The notes beneath the pieces were generated by a model. The model saw only the letters and a program-made list of their open reading frames with translations. It did no database searches and had not been told where the DNA came from. Position numbers and translations under genes: made by a program. Positions 7,364-16,700 of a DNA stretch of 26,015 bases are shown piece after piece. This DNA is from Comamonadaceae bacterium (lineage in GTDB: Bacteria > Pseudomonadota > Gammaproteobacteria > Burkholderiales > Burkholderiaceae). The stretch is from assembly GCA_947377705.1 (NCBI GenBank), contig CANCGU010000010.1:1-26015 (forward strand). Reading direction: 5' to 3'. Each line of letters starts with the position of its first letter. Position 1 is the stretch's first letter.

Positions 7364-8493
7364 GAGTCGCTATCGTTCATGACTGGCTTGTCACTTACGC
7401 AGGTGCTGAGCGCGTTCTTGAGCAAATGCTCATTTGTTATCCGGATGCCGATGTTTTTAGCACGGTTGACTTTGTTCCAGTCAAAGATCGCGCTTTTTTA
7501 AAAAATCGTTCAGTCACCACCACGTTCATTCAGAAACTGCCCTTCGCCAAAACTAAGTACCGACAATATTTACCTCTGATGCCGCTCGCGATTGAGCAAC
7601 TTGATCTGTCCTCCTATGATTTGATCATCTCTAGCTCACATGCGGTTGCAAAGGGCGTTTTGGTTTCTCCAGATCAATTACATATTTGCCTGTGTTACAC
7701 CCCGATACGTTATGCATGGGATTTACAGCATCAGTACCTTAGAGAAGCGGGGCTTAGCACAGGGGTTAAAAGTTGGATCACGCGCTGGCTGCTTCATCGG
7801 ATCCGATTGTGGGATGTAAGAACATCCAATGGCGTAGATCATTTCATTGCGATCTCCCGCTTCATCGCTCGGCGAATTGATAAGGCCTACCGTCGAAACT
7901 CTGTTGTGATTTACCCACCTGTTGATACAGAAAGTTTTGAGCCCCAGGAAATCAAGCAAGACTTTTATGTCACCGCCTCCCGCATGGTGCCCTACAAAAA
8001 AATCCCTCTCATTGTTGAAGCGTTTGCGAAGATGCCCGATAAAAAGTTAATCGTTATCGGAGACGGACCTGATTGGGAGCGTTGCCTTGCGGTTGCTGCA
8101 AAAAATGTCGAAATGTTGGGCTATCAACCTGGCGATGTATTGAAAAAGCACCTCCAAAATGCGAAAGCTTTTGTGTTTGCCGCAGAAGAAGATTTTGGAA
8201 TTGCACCGCTGGAAGCGCAAGCATGTGGCACTCCGGTGATTGCTTTTGCTAAAGGTGGCGCGCTAGAGACTCTGCGTGGTCTTAATGCCGAGAGTCCAAC
8301 AGCCGTGTTTTTCAAAGAGCAAACAACAGAATCGATCATTGAGGCTATCCATACGTTTGAGAAAATAAAAATCAGCGGAACTGCATGTCGAGATAATGCA
8401 AAAAGGTTTGCCAATGAGCGCTTTAGGCAGGAGTTCACTGCGTTTGTAAACAAACAGTTCGATATATTCACAATAGGCCAAGCGCCTCGCTAA
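7360..8493 (+). CDS. GT4 family glycosyltransferase (WbaZ/WbpZ-like)
   Basis: This 377-residue GT-B fold glycosyltransferase begins MRVAIVHDWLVTYAGAERVL, the N-terminus typical of WbaZ/WbpZ-type mannosyl- and rhamnosyltransferases. The C-terminal donor-binding half has YVTASRMVPYKK, VIGDGPDWE, and the retaining-GT4 motif E-x7-E (E277 in AEEDFGIAPLEAQACGTP, second glutamate E285). The start codon is TTG at 7360, overlapping the manC stop by four bases (TTGA), with GGAG 10 bases upstream; no ATG would give the conserved N-terminus. Given ManC, Gmd and Rmd nearby, a GDP-D-rhamnose or GDP-mannose donor is likely. It probably adds an early residue of the glycan on the cytoplasmic side of the inner membrane; exact linkage unknown. 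Confidence 0.93.
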   Translation: MRVAIVHDWLVTYAGAERVLEQMLICYPDADVFSTVDFVPVKDRAFLKNRSVTTTFIQKLPFAKTKYRQYLPLMPLAIEQLDLSSYDLIISSSHAVAKGVLVSPDQLHICLCYTPIRYAWDLQHQYLREAGLSTGVKSWITRWLLHRIRLWDVRTSNGVDHFIAISRFIARRIDKAYRRNSVVIYPPVDTESFEPQEIKQDFYVTASRMVPYKKIPLIVEAFAKMPDKKLIVIGDGPDWERCLAVAAKNVEMLGYQPGDVLKKHLQNAKAFVFAAEEDFGIAPLEAQACGTPVIAFAKGGALETLRGLNAESPTAVFFKEQTTESIIEAIHTFEKIKISGTACRDNAKRFANERFRQEFTAFVNKQFDIFTIGQAPR

Positions 8494-8514
8494 CTTCGAG
8501 GCTCGCGCATTCAT

Positions 8515-9906
8515 ATGAGCACTCACTCGAAAATATTTTCTTCACGCGCGCGCTTAAGGCTTTCATCGCCTTGGGTCGCTTACCTTGCATTAGTCGCCGA
8601 TGTGTTCGTTATCAACGTTGTCGCTGTCATCGCTTATGGGAGTTACTTAGGGGTGTATTTGTGGCCCCATCAGATGCCTACAACCTACCAACTATTGGTC
8701 GCCGCACCTTCGGTGTTGATGGCGTTTCAATTTGATCGACTCTATCGATCATGGCGACTCAGCAATGTATTGACGATGCTATGGGCGTTGTCAAAAGTTT
8801 GGGTTGCTATCTTGCTGGTTGAAGTGGTTGTTCTGTTTCTGAGCAAGTCGACGACGGAGGTGTCACGGGTATGGTTTTTAATCTTTGGCAGCGGTGTGTT
8901 TTGCTGCTTGAGTATTCTGCGATTGCTTGCTTACTACAGTTTGCACTTGTTGCGGGCACAAGGCTATAACTATCGAACCTTGCTTATTGTGGGAAAGGGG
9001 CCTACCAGTGATGAGGTCCTACGCGTCATCGAGGCTTCTGCTTTTAGCGGCTTTCGTGTGTTGGGGCAAATATTGCCCGAAGCGCTTGCTGACTTCTTGT
9101 CTAAGACTGAAGCTGAGGCTCCTCAAGAGGTGTGGCTATGTCTTCCCTTGAGTGATGAACACAACGTCAAGGTCGCACTTGAGGCTTTAGGACACAGCAC
9201 TGCGAATATTCGTTTGATCCCCGATTGGTTTTCACTTCGGCTGATGAATCATGGCATGAGTGAGAGGCTTGGTATTCCAATGCTTGACATCTCAGCCTCT
9301 ACTTTGTCTGGCATGAGTGGTTTTGTCAAAGCGCTAGAAGACAAAATATTAGCCACCTTGATTCTTATCCTCATCAGTCCGCTGATGTTGTGCATCGCGT
9401 TAGCTATCAAGCTGACGATGGGTGGCCCCGTTTTGTTTAAGCAGATCAGGCATGGCTGGAATGGAAAACTGATCAATGTCTACAAATTTCGGACGATGGT
9501 GTTGCATGAATCCGTCAACGGAGAAGTTATTCAAGCAAAGCAAAACGACCAGAGGGTCACGCGACTAGGCGGATTTTTACGTAGAACAAGCTTGGATGAA
9601 CTGCCTCAGTTCGTCAATGTTTTACAAGGCAAGATGTCAATCGTAGGCCCAAGACCTCATGCCGTCGCGCATAACGAACACTATAAGCAACTCGTCCCCC
9701 GCTATATGTTGCGCCACAAAGTCAAACCAGGCATCACGGGGTGGGCCCAAGTTAATGGGTTCAGAGGCGAAATAGATAGGCTCGAAAAAATGGAGCGACG
9801 CGTCGAGTTAGATCTCTTCTATATTGAAAACATGTCCTTATGGTTCGATTTAAGAATCATCTTTTTGACGATATTCAAAGGATTTGTGCACCGCAACGCT
9901 TATTAA
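8515..9906 (+). CDS. Polyprenyl-phosphate hexose-1-phosphate transferase (WcaJ/PNPT family)
   Basis: This 463-residue inner-membrane enzyme transfers a hexose-1-phosphate from a nucleotide sugar to undecaprenyl phosphate, starting glycan assembly. Four N-terminal hydrophobic segments (for example LALVADVFVINVVAVIAYG) are followed by a Rossmann-like cytoplasmic region (TLLIVGKG) and the membrane re-entrant helix before the catalytic domain (LILISPLMLCIALAIKLTMGGPVLFKQ). Catalytic-domain motifs are YKFRTM (323-328), RTSLDELPQFVNVLQGKMS with D361-E362, VGPRP (377-381) and KPGITGWAQVNG. Length and topology match WcaJ/EpsB-like large monotopic transferases rather than the short PglC type. Its stop lies 5 bases from the stop of the converging FecR gene. 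P. aeruginosa CPA uses WbpL, a different family, so a sugar-phosphate initiator of this kind is a local difference. Confidence 0.93.
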   Translation: MSTHSKIFSSRARLRLSSPWVAYLALVADVFVINVVAVIAYGSYLGVYLWPHQMPTTYQLLVAAPSVLMAFQFDRLYRSWRLSNVLTMLWALSKVWVAILLVEVVVLFLSKSTTEVSRVWFLIFGSGVFCCLSILRLLAYYSLHLLRAQGYNYRTLLIVGKGPTSDEVLRVIEASAFSGFRVLGQILPEALADFLSKTEAEAPQEVWLCLPLSDEHNVKVALEALGHSTANIRLIPDWFSLRLMNHGMSERLGIPMLDISASTLSGMSGFVKALEDKILATLILILISPLMLCIALAIKLTMGGPVLFKQIRHGWNGKLINVYKFRTMVLHESVNGEVIQAKQNDQRVTRLGGFLRRTSLDELPQFVNVLQGKMSIVGPRPHAVAHNEHYKQLVPRYMLRHKVKPGITGWAQVNGFRGEIDRLEKMERRVELDLFYIENMSLWFDLRIIFLTIFKGFVHRNAY

Positions 9907-9911
9907 GAAAT

Positions 9912-11213
9912 TTAATGCATCCAAAGGGTGACGCCACTGGCGATGCGAGAGGAATCAAGGCGGCTTTGGAATACGTACCCAGCGAGCTGCCCTGTTTGTC
10001 CAATTGAGTTTGCCAGCCCGCCCTGAATCGACATATTGCTGCCCGTGGCGAATTGGCTCGAATTAGACAGAGAGCCATCGCGACCCACGACACCTGTTGC
10101 GTAAAGATTGGTTTTTGCGCCGTTAGAGACAAGATCGAACGATGTATTAAACGATTGTTTGGCAAAGTTCACCTGGAGTTGACCATTTTCAACCGTAGCA
10201 GCTTGCGCGGAGAGGTTTGCCAATTGAACAATTTGTGCGCGGTAGTCGCTGAGTCGGAAGTCGACTTGTACTTCTTGCGGCATTAGCCATTGCGCGTTGT
10301 TCGATTTGAGCACTGCGAAATAGCTTGAAAGGCCAACCAGCTTGCCTTGACCTAGCGCATCAACCAAATTCATATCTACGGGTTCATTTGCAATGGCTTG
10401 CCAGCGCCCCCACATGATGGCTTGAGGTGAGTTCAGAGCAGAGAAGCGAGCATCTTGCAGCATGGCTACTTTCTCCGCATTCAATTTATTCTCTGTCAGT
10501 GGTGCATCCCCTGCCTTTTTTGAGGGTTCGTCTACACGAGGTGGGGCGACCGTGTCAGGGCTTTGGGTCACATCCTTAACTGTTTGGGGCGTCATAACGC
10601 CCCTTTTAACTTCGAGCATGACACCTGCTTGATTGGCTAACAGGCGCTGCCCTGTCATGACATTGCAGGGCCCCAAGCTCTCCGAGCTGCAGCCAGGCCC
10701 TAAGCCACTGACCACGACGCCACCACTGGAGACGCTGATCTTCGAACTTTCGGCATCTGTGGAAACCGTGAAATCAGTGCCGAGAACACCAATCGCTGCA
10801 ACGGGCGTGTTAAATCGAAAATTGCTGCGAGCTGGTGCGACGGCATTACCCGAAATGCTTCGCGCTACACCATTTTTAAGATCGAATTTAAAACGACTTG
10901 CTTCAGGAGACTTGCTGTCTACTCGATAAAGTGGGACGTTAGCGTTAGTGCTTGGACGTAGAATTAGAAAACCGTTATCAATTGTCTGAATGTATAAGTA
11001 TCCGTCAGCTCCCGTTGAAAGCTGCGCACCCTCATATACGGGCGCGCCCTTTCTGGCTAACTGGCCCCCCACAAATGCCTGCCCAACTACTTGTAATACA
11101 CGACCAATTTCTACTGAGGAAGACTCCGAGTGGACCTGGAAGGCAAGCATTATTCCAAGCGCAAAGCCAAAGATGCGCTTTATTTTTGAGCGTGTGAGTG
11201 AGCTTAAATTCAT
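9912..11213 (-). CDS. Exported FecR-domain protein
   Basis: This 433-residue protein starts with a Sec signal peptide: MNLSSLTRSKIKRIFGF, then ALGIMLAFQVHS. A FecR domain follows at about residues 35-180, seen as EGAQLSTGADGYLYIQTIDNGFLILRP, the VARSIS segment and FNTPVAAIGVLGTDFTV, which is the hallmark of periplasmic FecR-like beta-helical domains. The rest has low-complexity segments and a central helical part (KVAMLQDARFSALNSPQAIMWGRW) and no catalytic motif. No sigma-factor gene accompanies it, so it is not a classical iron anti-sigma system. It is divergent from the TPR/barrel gene and sits in an operon set that also holds a CHASE2 cyclase; FecR, TPR and CHASE2 genes are commonly neighbours in proteobacteria. 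An envelope-sensing or scaffolding role is inferred. ATG 11213 was chosen for the signal peptide. Confidence 0.82.
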   Translation of the reverse strand: MNLSSLTRSKIKRIFGFALGIMLAFQVHSESSSVEIGRVLQVVGQAFVGGQLARKGAPVYEGAQLSTGADGYLYIQTIDNGFLILRPSTNANVPLYRVDSKSPEASRFKFDLKNGVARSISGNAVAPARSNFRFNTPVAAIGVLGTDFTVSTDAESSKISVSSGGVVVSGLGPGCSSESLGPCNVMTGQRLLANQAGVMLEVKRGVMTPQTVKDVTQSPDTVAPPRVDEPSKKAGDAPLTENKLNAEKVAMLQDARFSALNSPQAIMWGRWQAIANEPVDMNLVDALGQGKLVGLSSYFAVLKSNNAQWLMPQEVQVDFRLSDYRAQIVQLANLSAQAATVENGQLQVNFAKQSFNTSFDLVSNGAKTNLYATGVVGRDGSLSNSSQFATGSNMSIQGGLANSIGQTGQLAGYVFQSRLDSSRIASGVTLWMH

Positions 11214-11244
11214 GAGCATGATTGTAGATGGGTTGTGGGGTTTG

Positions 11245-12501
11245 ATGCAACGTTTGACGGGCTGCGGCCTCGTCGTGGCGGGCCTAGCCCCTTGTTTCAT
11301 CACATCTCATGTCGCTGCTCAAGATGTTGGAACGCCACCGGGCGAGGACCTCTATGTTCAAGGGTTGGAATGGATGGCCAACAATGAGCTTTATCGCGCA
11401 CAAATACTGATGGAGCAAGCCATCAAGTTGAATCCCAATAACGCAGGCGCCTACATGGACTTGAGCCTGATTTATTGCCAGCTTGGTGAAGTTGCGAAAG
11501 CCAATGAGATGTGGGAAGAGATTGAGACTCGCTTCAGTCCCCCCGCTACTTTGGTGGAGGTTATTCGGCGAGAGCGTACCCACGGTTGCGTAGCTGCCAA
11601 GTCACAAAACGAAGTGGAATTCGAAATCACGCGAGGGCACTCAAGCAACATTAACCAAGGCGTGAAGAGTCTTGGCCTTGATATCCCGACAGTAAGCGGG
11701 CTCATGTCGGTCCAGCTGCTGCCTCAATTTGGACAAACGGCAGATGACTACACGCAGATGAATGGGGTCGTCAAGTCTGCCACCTCTGCGGATGGGGTTC
11801 AGGCGCAAATGAGCATGCAGCTCAGAGAAAATGATCGTGTTAAGAATCTCAACATCCTGACGCTGGGGCTAGATGTCGCGAAACGACAAGAACTCAGTCT
11901 TGGCCGGCTTGAGTGGGGTGCTGGACTCGGGCAGGCCAATTTGGGAGGGGTTCCTTTTCAACGTCATGCGAAGTTGCGTTTGAATTTGCGTCCCAATCTT
12001 CAACCAATTCAAGGATGGGATGCTATTTTCGGAATAGGCGTTACTCAAATAGAGTATCCAGCCTTTGAAAGCATGTCCTCGCAACCCTTGGACCTACAAG
12101 TCACGATCGCCCGCGAATGGGTCGGCGCTCGCTTTGAAGCCTATGGTCAGTTGTCGAAGGACAAGGGGAGTGCCAATCGACCAGGCGGAAACAAAGACGG
12201 AACTCGGCTTGGCTTTAACCTCGTGAAAGCGATAGGCCGATTCAGTGATGAACGCCTCTTTGCAAAACTGGGTTGGGATGGCCAATCTTGGCGAAGCGCT
12301 AGCGCCTACTCGCCTGGGTTTATCGATGAGTCACGGCAGCAATTCATGTCCACGGCGATCGCTGCGATCGTGTGGCCACAGACGCGCACAGAGCTTTGGT
12401 CTCTTGAGGCAAGACACCAACGCAATTTCGAAAATATCAAAATATTCGAATACGAAGCCAAAACAATTCAGCTCAGCTATCGCAAAACCTGGGATCATTA
12501 A
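11245..12501 (+). CDS. TPR-containing outer-membrane beta-barrel protein
   Basis: The protein of about 418 residues has a signal peptide (MQRLTGCGLVVAGLAPCFITSHVAAQ split after the AQ), then tetratricopeptide-like helices (LYVQGLEWMANNELYRAQ; AIKLNPNNAGAYMDLSLIY) at about residues 30-85. The remaining ~300 residues are alternating polar/hydrophobic strands ending in SYRKTWDH, as in outer-membrane barrels of the surface-lipoprotein-assembly-modifier or DUF560 type. The start is uncertain: ATG 11245 gives the cleanest signal peptide and has GGGG just upstream; ATGs at 11212 and 11218 would add 9-11 residues including an aspartate and would overlap the divergent FecR start. It may help a surface polysaccharide or protein cross the outer membrane; this is inference. 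Confidence 0.75.
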   Translation: MQRLTGCGLVVAGLAPCFITSHVAAQDVGTPPGEDLYVQGLEWMANNELYRAQILMEQAIKLNPNNAGAYMDLSLIYCQLGEVAKANEMWEEIETRFSPPATLVEVIRRERTHGCVAAKSQNEVEFEITRGHSSNINQGVKSLGLDIPTVSGLMSVQLLPQFGQTADDYTQMNGVVKSATSADGVQAQMSMQLRENDRVKNLNILTLGLDVAKRQELSLGRLEWGAGLGQANLGGVPFQRHAKLRLNLRPNLQPIQGWDAIFGIGVTQIEYPAFESMSSQPLDLQVTIAREWVGARFEAYGQLSKDKGSANRPGGNKDGTRLGFNLVKAIGRFSDERLFAKLGWDGQSWRSASAYSPGFIDESRQQFMSTAIAAIVWPQTRTELWSLEARHQRNFENIKIFEYEAKTIQLSYRKTWDH

Positions 12502-12503
12502 TG

Positions 12504-12517
12504 TGTACGGTAGTACA
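12504..12517 (+). repeat. Short hairpin between barrel gene and wzt
   Basis: TGTAC (12504-12508) and GTACA (12513-12517) form a 5-bp stem with loop GGTA, starting just after the barrel-gene stop. A second small stem, GCC-GGTT-GGC, follows at 12518-12527. Together they fill most of the 48-base gap before wzt, the widest gap inside the second island block. No T-run follows, so read-through is expected. Confidence 0.3.
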
Positions 12518-12549
12518 GCCGGTTGGCTCAGTGATGAAGAAAGAAATTC

Positions 12550-13773
12550 ATGGGAAGCATTAGGGTCAGCCAAGTCAGCAAGGCTTATCGACAATATCCG
12601 AGTCGGTGGGCGCGCTTGGCCGAATGGTTGTGGCCCTTTGCACGGGCTAGGCATCAACTTCGGTGGGTTTTGCAAGATGTTAGCTTTGAAATTAAGGCCG
12701 GAGAGGTTGTTGCCCTCGTTGGTTTAAATGGTGCGGGCAAAAGTACCCTCCTGAAGCTGATTGCGGGAACAAGTCGCTGCACAAGTGGCCGCATTGATAT
12801 TCAAGGCAAGGTCGCAGCGCTGCTGGAGTTGGGGATGGGTTTTCACCCAGACTTTACAGGGCAACAAAATGCTGTCATGGCTGGGCAGTTGATGGGCGTG
12901 AGCGCGCAGACGATGTGGCAGCTCATGCCTGAAATTGAAGCATTTGCAGAAATCGGCGAGTACATGCACATGCCCGTTCGGGTGTACTCCAGTGGCATGC
13001 AGGTTCGGCTCGCATTTGCTGTGGCGACCTGTGTGCGGCCTGACATTTTGATTGTGGATGAGGCCTTATCTGTAGGGGATGCCTACTTTCAGCATAAGAG
13101 CTTTGATCGGATTCGTGCGTTCGCCAAATTGGGGACCACGCTCTTGATCGTGAGCCATGATCGCAATGCGATACAAGCGATCTGTGATCGAGCCATTTTG
13201 CTTGCAGATGGGGAAGTCGTTAAAGATGGTCCACCTGAGTTTGTGATGGATTACTACAACGCGTTGCTATCCCCAGAGACCACCAACGCCATTGATCAAA
13301 CACAAATTGAAAATGGAATGGTCACAACGCGCTCAGGCTCATTCGAGGCGGTCGTCGCGTCCGTGAAGTTGTTGAATGAGATGGGGGAGCCCATTGATGA
13401 GCTGTCGGTCGGTGGTCGCGCTCGGCTGGAAGTCGTGGTTCAAGTCAACCAAGAGTTGCCGAGTCTGGTGCTCGGCTATGGCATTAAAAACCGCCTAGGG
13501 CAGGTGATGTATGGCACTAATACATGGCTCACGCAGCAGGTCATTTCACCTGCCAAGACCGGGGCGCGGTATCAATTTTTGATGGAGTTTCCCGTCAACC
13601 TAGGCGAGGGCTCGTACTCTGTCCAAACAGCGCTTGTTGATGAAGGGTCGCACTTGGGCGTTAACTATGAGTGGAAAGACCTGGCCTTGGTTTTCAAGGT
13701 CGTCAACATAGATAAGACCCCTTTTGAGGGCTTATCGTGGGCTGAGCCAGTGATAGGAATCAGAGAAATATGA
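12550..13773 (+). CDS. wzt: ABC polysaccharide exporter ATPase Wzt with C-terminal cargo domain
   Basis: This 407-residue ATPase powers export of an undecaprenyl-linked polysaccharide through a Wzm channel. The nucleotide-binding domain shows Walker A GLNGAGKST (G58-T66), the O-antigen ABC signature YSSGM (146-150), Walker B ILIVDEALSVGD (D170, E171) and the switch histidine in LLIVSHD. About 150 residues follow this domain (from ~260): VKLLNEMGEPIDELSVGG, GYGIKNRLGQVMYGTNT, LGEGSYSVQTALVD. This is the immunoglobulin-like Wzt-C carbohydrate-binding domain, which in E. coli O8/O9a recognises the capped non-reducing end. AAGAAAG precedes the ATG. The TGA overlaps the next gene's ATG, coupling it to the methyltransferase fusion. 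The matching permease is not adjacent but about 10 kb downstream. Confidence 0.93.
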   Translation: MGSIRVSQVSKAYRQYPSRWARLAEWLWPFARARHQLRWVLQDVSFEIKAGEVVALVGLNGAGKSTLLKLIAGTSRCTSGRIDIQGKVAALLELGMGFHPDFTGQQNAVMAGQLMGVSAQTMWQLMPEIEAFAEIGEYMHMPVRVYSSGMQVRLAFAVATCVRPDILIVDEALSVGDAYFQHKSFDRIRAFAKLGTTLLIVSHDRNAIQAICDRAILLADGEVVKDGPPEFVMDYYNALLSPETTNAIDQTQIENGMVTTRSGSFEAVVASVKLLNEMGEPIDELSVGGRARLEVVVQVNQELPSLVLGYGIKNRLGQVMYGTNTWLTQQVISPAKTGARYQFLMEFPVNLGEGSYSVQTALVDEGSHLGVNYEWKDLALVFKVVNIDKTPFEGLSWAEPVIGIREI

Positions 13774-16700
13774 CTTTTATTTCCCATGCGCAAAACCGCG
13801 AAGATGTTTTACTGTGGCGCGCACTCAAACACGTCAAACAAGGGTTCTATGTCGATGTCGGGGCAAATCATCCCAGTCACGACTCGGTGACCAAAGCTTT
13901 TTACGATCGTGGCTGGTCGGGCATCAACATTGAGCCACTGCAAGAGCATTTTGAAGAACTTCAGCGAGTTCGGTTGCGAGACATCAATTTGCAACTTGCA
14001 GCGGGCAATGCTGAGGGTGAACTCGACCTTTATGACTCCGATGTGCGTGGGCTCGCAACGGCCTCTTTAGAAGTGGCTGAGGCCCGACGCGCTGCGGGTG
14101 GTGTCGTGCGGGCGTGTCGCGTGCCCGTTCGTCGACTTGATGCAATTTTGACGACGTACGCACCTGAACACATTCATTTCTTGAAGGTGGATGTGGAGGG
14201 GTTTGAGGCTGCTGTTTTGCAGGGGATGGACTTCAAGCGATGGCGACCGTGGGTGGTGGTCATCGAAGCCACCAAACCTAATTCGCGAGAGTTAGAGCTC
14301 GGATGGGAGCCGCTGCTCACTTCCGCGGGCTATCAGTTCGTATGGTTTGACGGTTTGAACCGCTACTACTTGGCAGCAGAGCAAATGGCGTTGAGCGAAC
14401 ACTTTCAGGTTCCACCCAACGTGTTTGACGAGTTCGTCCCCGCTGAGCAAGAAAGATTGCGCTTGGCTTTTGCGAGAAGTGAAAACGAGCTAAAGGTCGC
14501 AGAAGATCAGCTTCACGCGCATCAAGCGGTTCAGTTGCACCTAGATTCAGTCCTTCACAGTCGTTCTTGGCAACTCACGCGGCCTCTTCGTTTGGTAATC
14601 AAAGCCTTGAAGGCGCTAAAAAAAAAAGTAACTAACGTTACGTCTTCCCGGCCATCACAAGCGCTTGCTGTTGACGCGTTCTCTCGCGCGTCCATGACGC
14701 ACCTCAACGAAACGCGTCAGCCAGACGCGTTCATGTATTGGCATGAATTTTCCTATCCACGAGAGGCGCAAGCGCCGATGCTCTTGTCTTCGGCATCCTC
14801 TGGCGAGGCGAATTTTTGGTGGCGAATCACTGGGCACTTAGAGGGTCACTACAGCCTCGCTGAAGTGAATCGATCACTCGCTGTCGAGCTCGATCAATTG
14901 AGTCGAAGGCAACTTCAGTTTGTGCCTTGGCATGGCCAAAAATATATGCCTGAACTTGATTCCCGTACCGACCAGTCGCGCGCCCTCTCGCGGATGACCC
15001 AGCAGTCTGCCCCAATGGGCGCGCGAGTCATTTCCTTGGTTCACCACTACCCTCCCATGCAAGATGCAGAGGCCGCTGATTTGCGGTTGACCTTGTTCTT
15101 CTGGGAGGAGTCTTTTGTACCCAACGACATCGTTGCCCTGCTGAATTCAAGTGTGGATGGTGTGCTGGTTGCTAGCCAATTTGTACGTCGTGCACTTAGA
15201 TTTTCTGGATGCGACAAACCTATTTTTGTTGTGCCAATGGGTGTGCAAGTCCCTGCATTCGATCGGCCTGCAACCCTCAAAATTTCGAATTCCAAGGCCT
15301 TTCGGTATTTGCATGTGTCTTCTGCATTTGAGCGCAAGGGCGTTGACGTTTTGCTTGAGGCCTATGGGCGCACTTTCTCTGGTAACGATGCCGTTGAGCT
15401 GTACATCAAGACTTTCGCAAATCCACACCACGATATGGCGCGCCAAGTCAGCACTTGGCGTGCCCTCCATCAAAACCCGCCCACGGTCATCGTCGACATC
15501 AGCGAGCTCGACGAGTCGCAAATGGACGCCCTTTATCAAACGGCAGATGTCATGGTCTTGCCTTCGCGTGGCGAAGGCTTTGGGCTACCTGCCGCTCGTG
15601 CGTTAGCGATGGGGACACCATTGATCACGACGGCTGGAAGTGGGCAGGCTGACTTTGCTTCACTAGGGTTTGCGGATCTCGTCCCCTACTACTGCGCACC
15701 CTCCCGCAGTCATGTCAATCAAGGTGAAGCTTATTGGTTAGAGCCCGACGTTCAATCACTGATGCACAAAATGGCCTCCGTCAGGCATTTGGTTTTGTCG
15801 GGTGACCTTGGTCACAGCGAGCGTCAAAACAAAGCGGCCCAATGGGTCGGTGCGCATTACAACTGGCGCCAGAGTGCTTTGTCTGTTGAGTCTGTGGCGC
15901 GCCAGTTACTGAACGTGTCGCCCGTCCTCGCATCTCGCCGAAAAAAAGTGGCTGTCATTAGCCCTTGGCGCACCACATGCGGCATTGCCGAGTACGCCCA
16001 TGATTTATTGAAAGACTGGGACACCCTGTTTGATCTTCGTGTGTATTGCGATGCTAGGACTACGCCAGACCCTGCTCAGGAAATGTACGTGCCCAAATGG
16101 AAGATTGGTCAACAAGAAAGCCTTCTTGACTTGCTTCAAACGCTACTAGAACAGGCCAAAGCTGGTGACCTAGACCTCTTATTTATTCAGCACCAACAGA
16201 GTTTGTTTTTGCTGACAGATGACGTGTGCATGGCCCTTAGCCGTATTCACTCTATGGGCGTTCAGGTCATGCTAGAGCTGCACTCCACCTTGCCCATGGT
16301 GCGTGAGGGCAGGTTAGGGCGTCGTGCGGTGCACGCGCTGCGTGAGTTAGACCTCATCCTTGTTCACAAGGTCGACGATGTGAACTGCATGTTGGGCTTA
16401 GGCCTGTCACATAACGTGATGTACTTGCCACTCTCTGTGCCCGCCTTCAATGAGCCAGTCTCTGCGAATGCGCGTCAAGACCTCGGGCTTGCACAAGACG
16501 ATTGGGTGTTGGGCTGCTTTGGCATTTTGTGGCCGCATAAAGGCGTCGACACCGTGATCAAGAGCATGCCGCTGATCGCTCAAGTGAGTGGCAAACGTGT
16601 GAAGTTGTTAGCAGTGACTGCTGTGATCGATGAGGCATCTCGGCAGATGTTGCAGACATGTCGAGACATTGCTGACGCGTTGGGGGTGAGTGCAGACATT

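Noticed and set aside
12245..12727. 160-codon plus-strand frame spanning the barrel/wzt junction
   Set aside because: It overlaps the end of the barrel gene and the start of wzt, whose Walker A region is unambiguous in its own frame.
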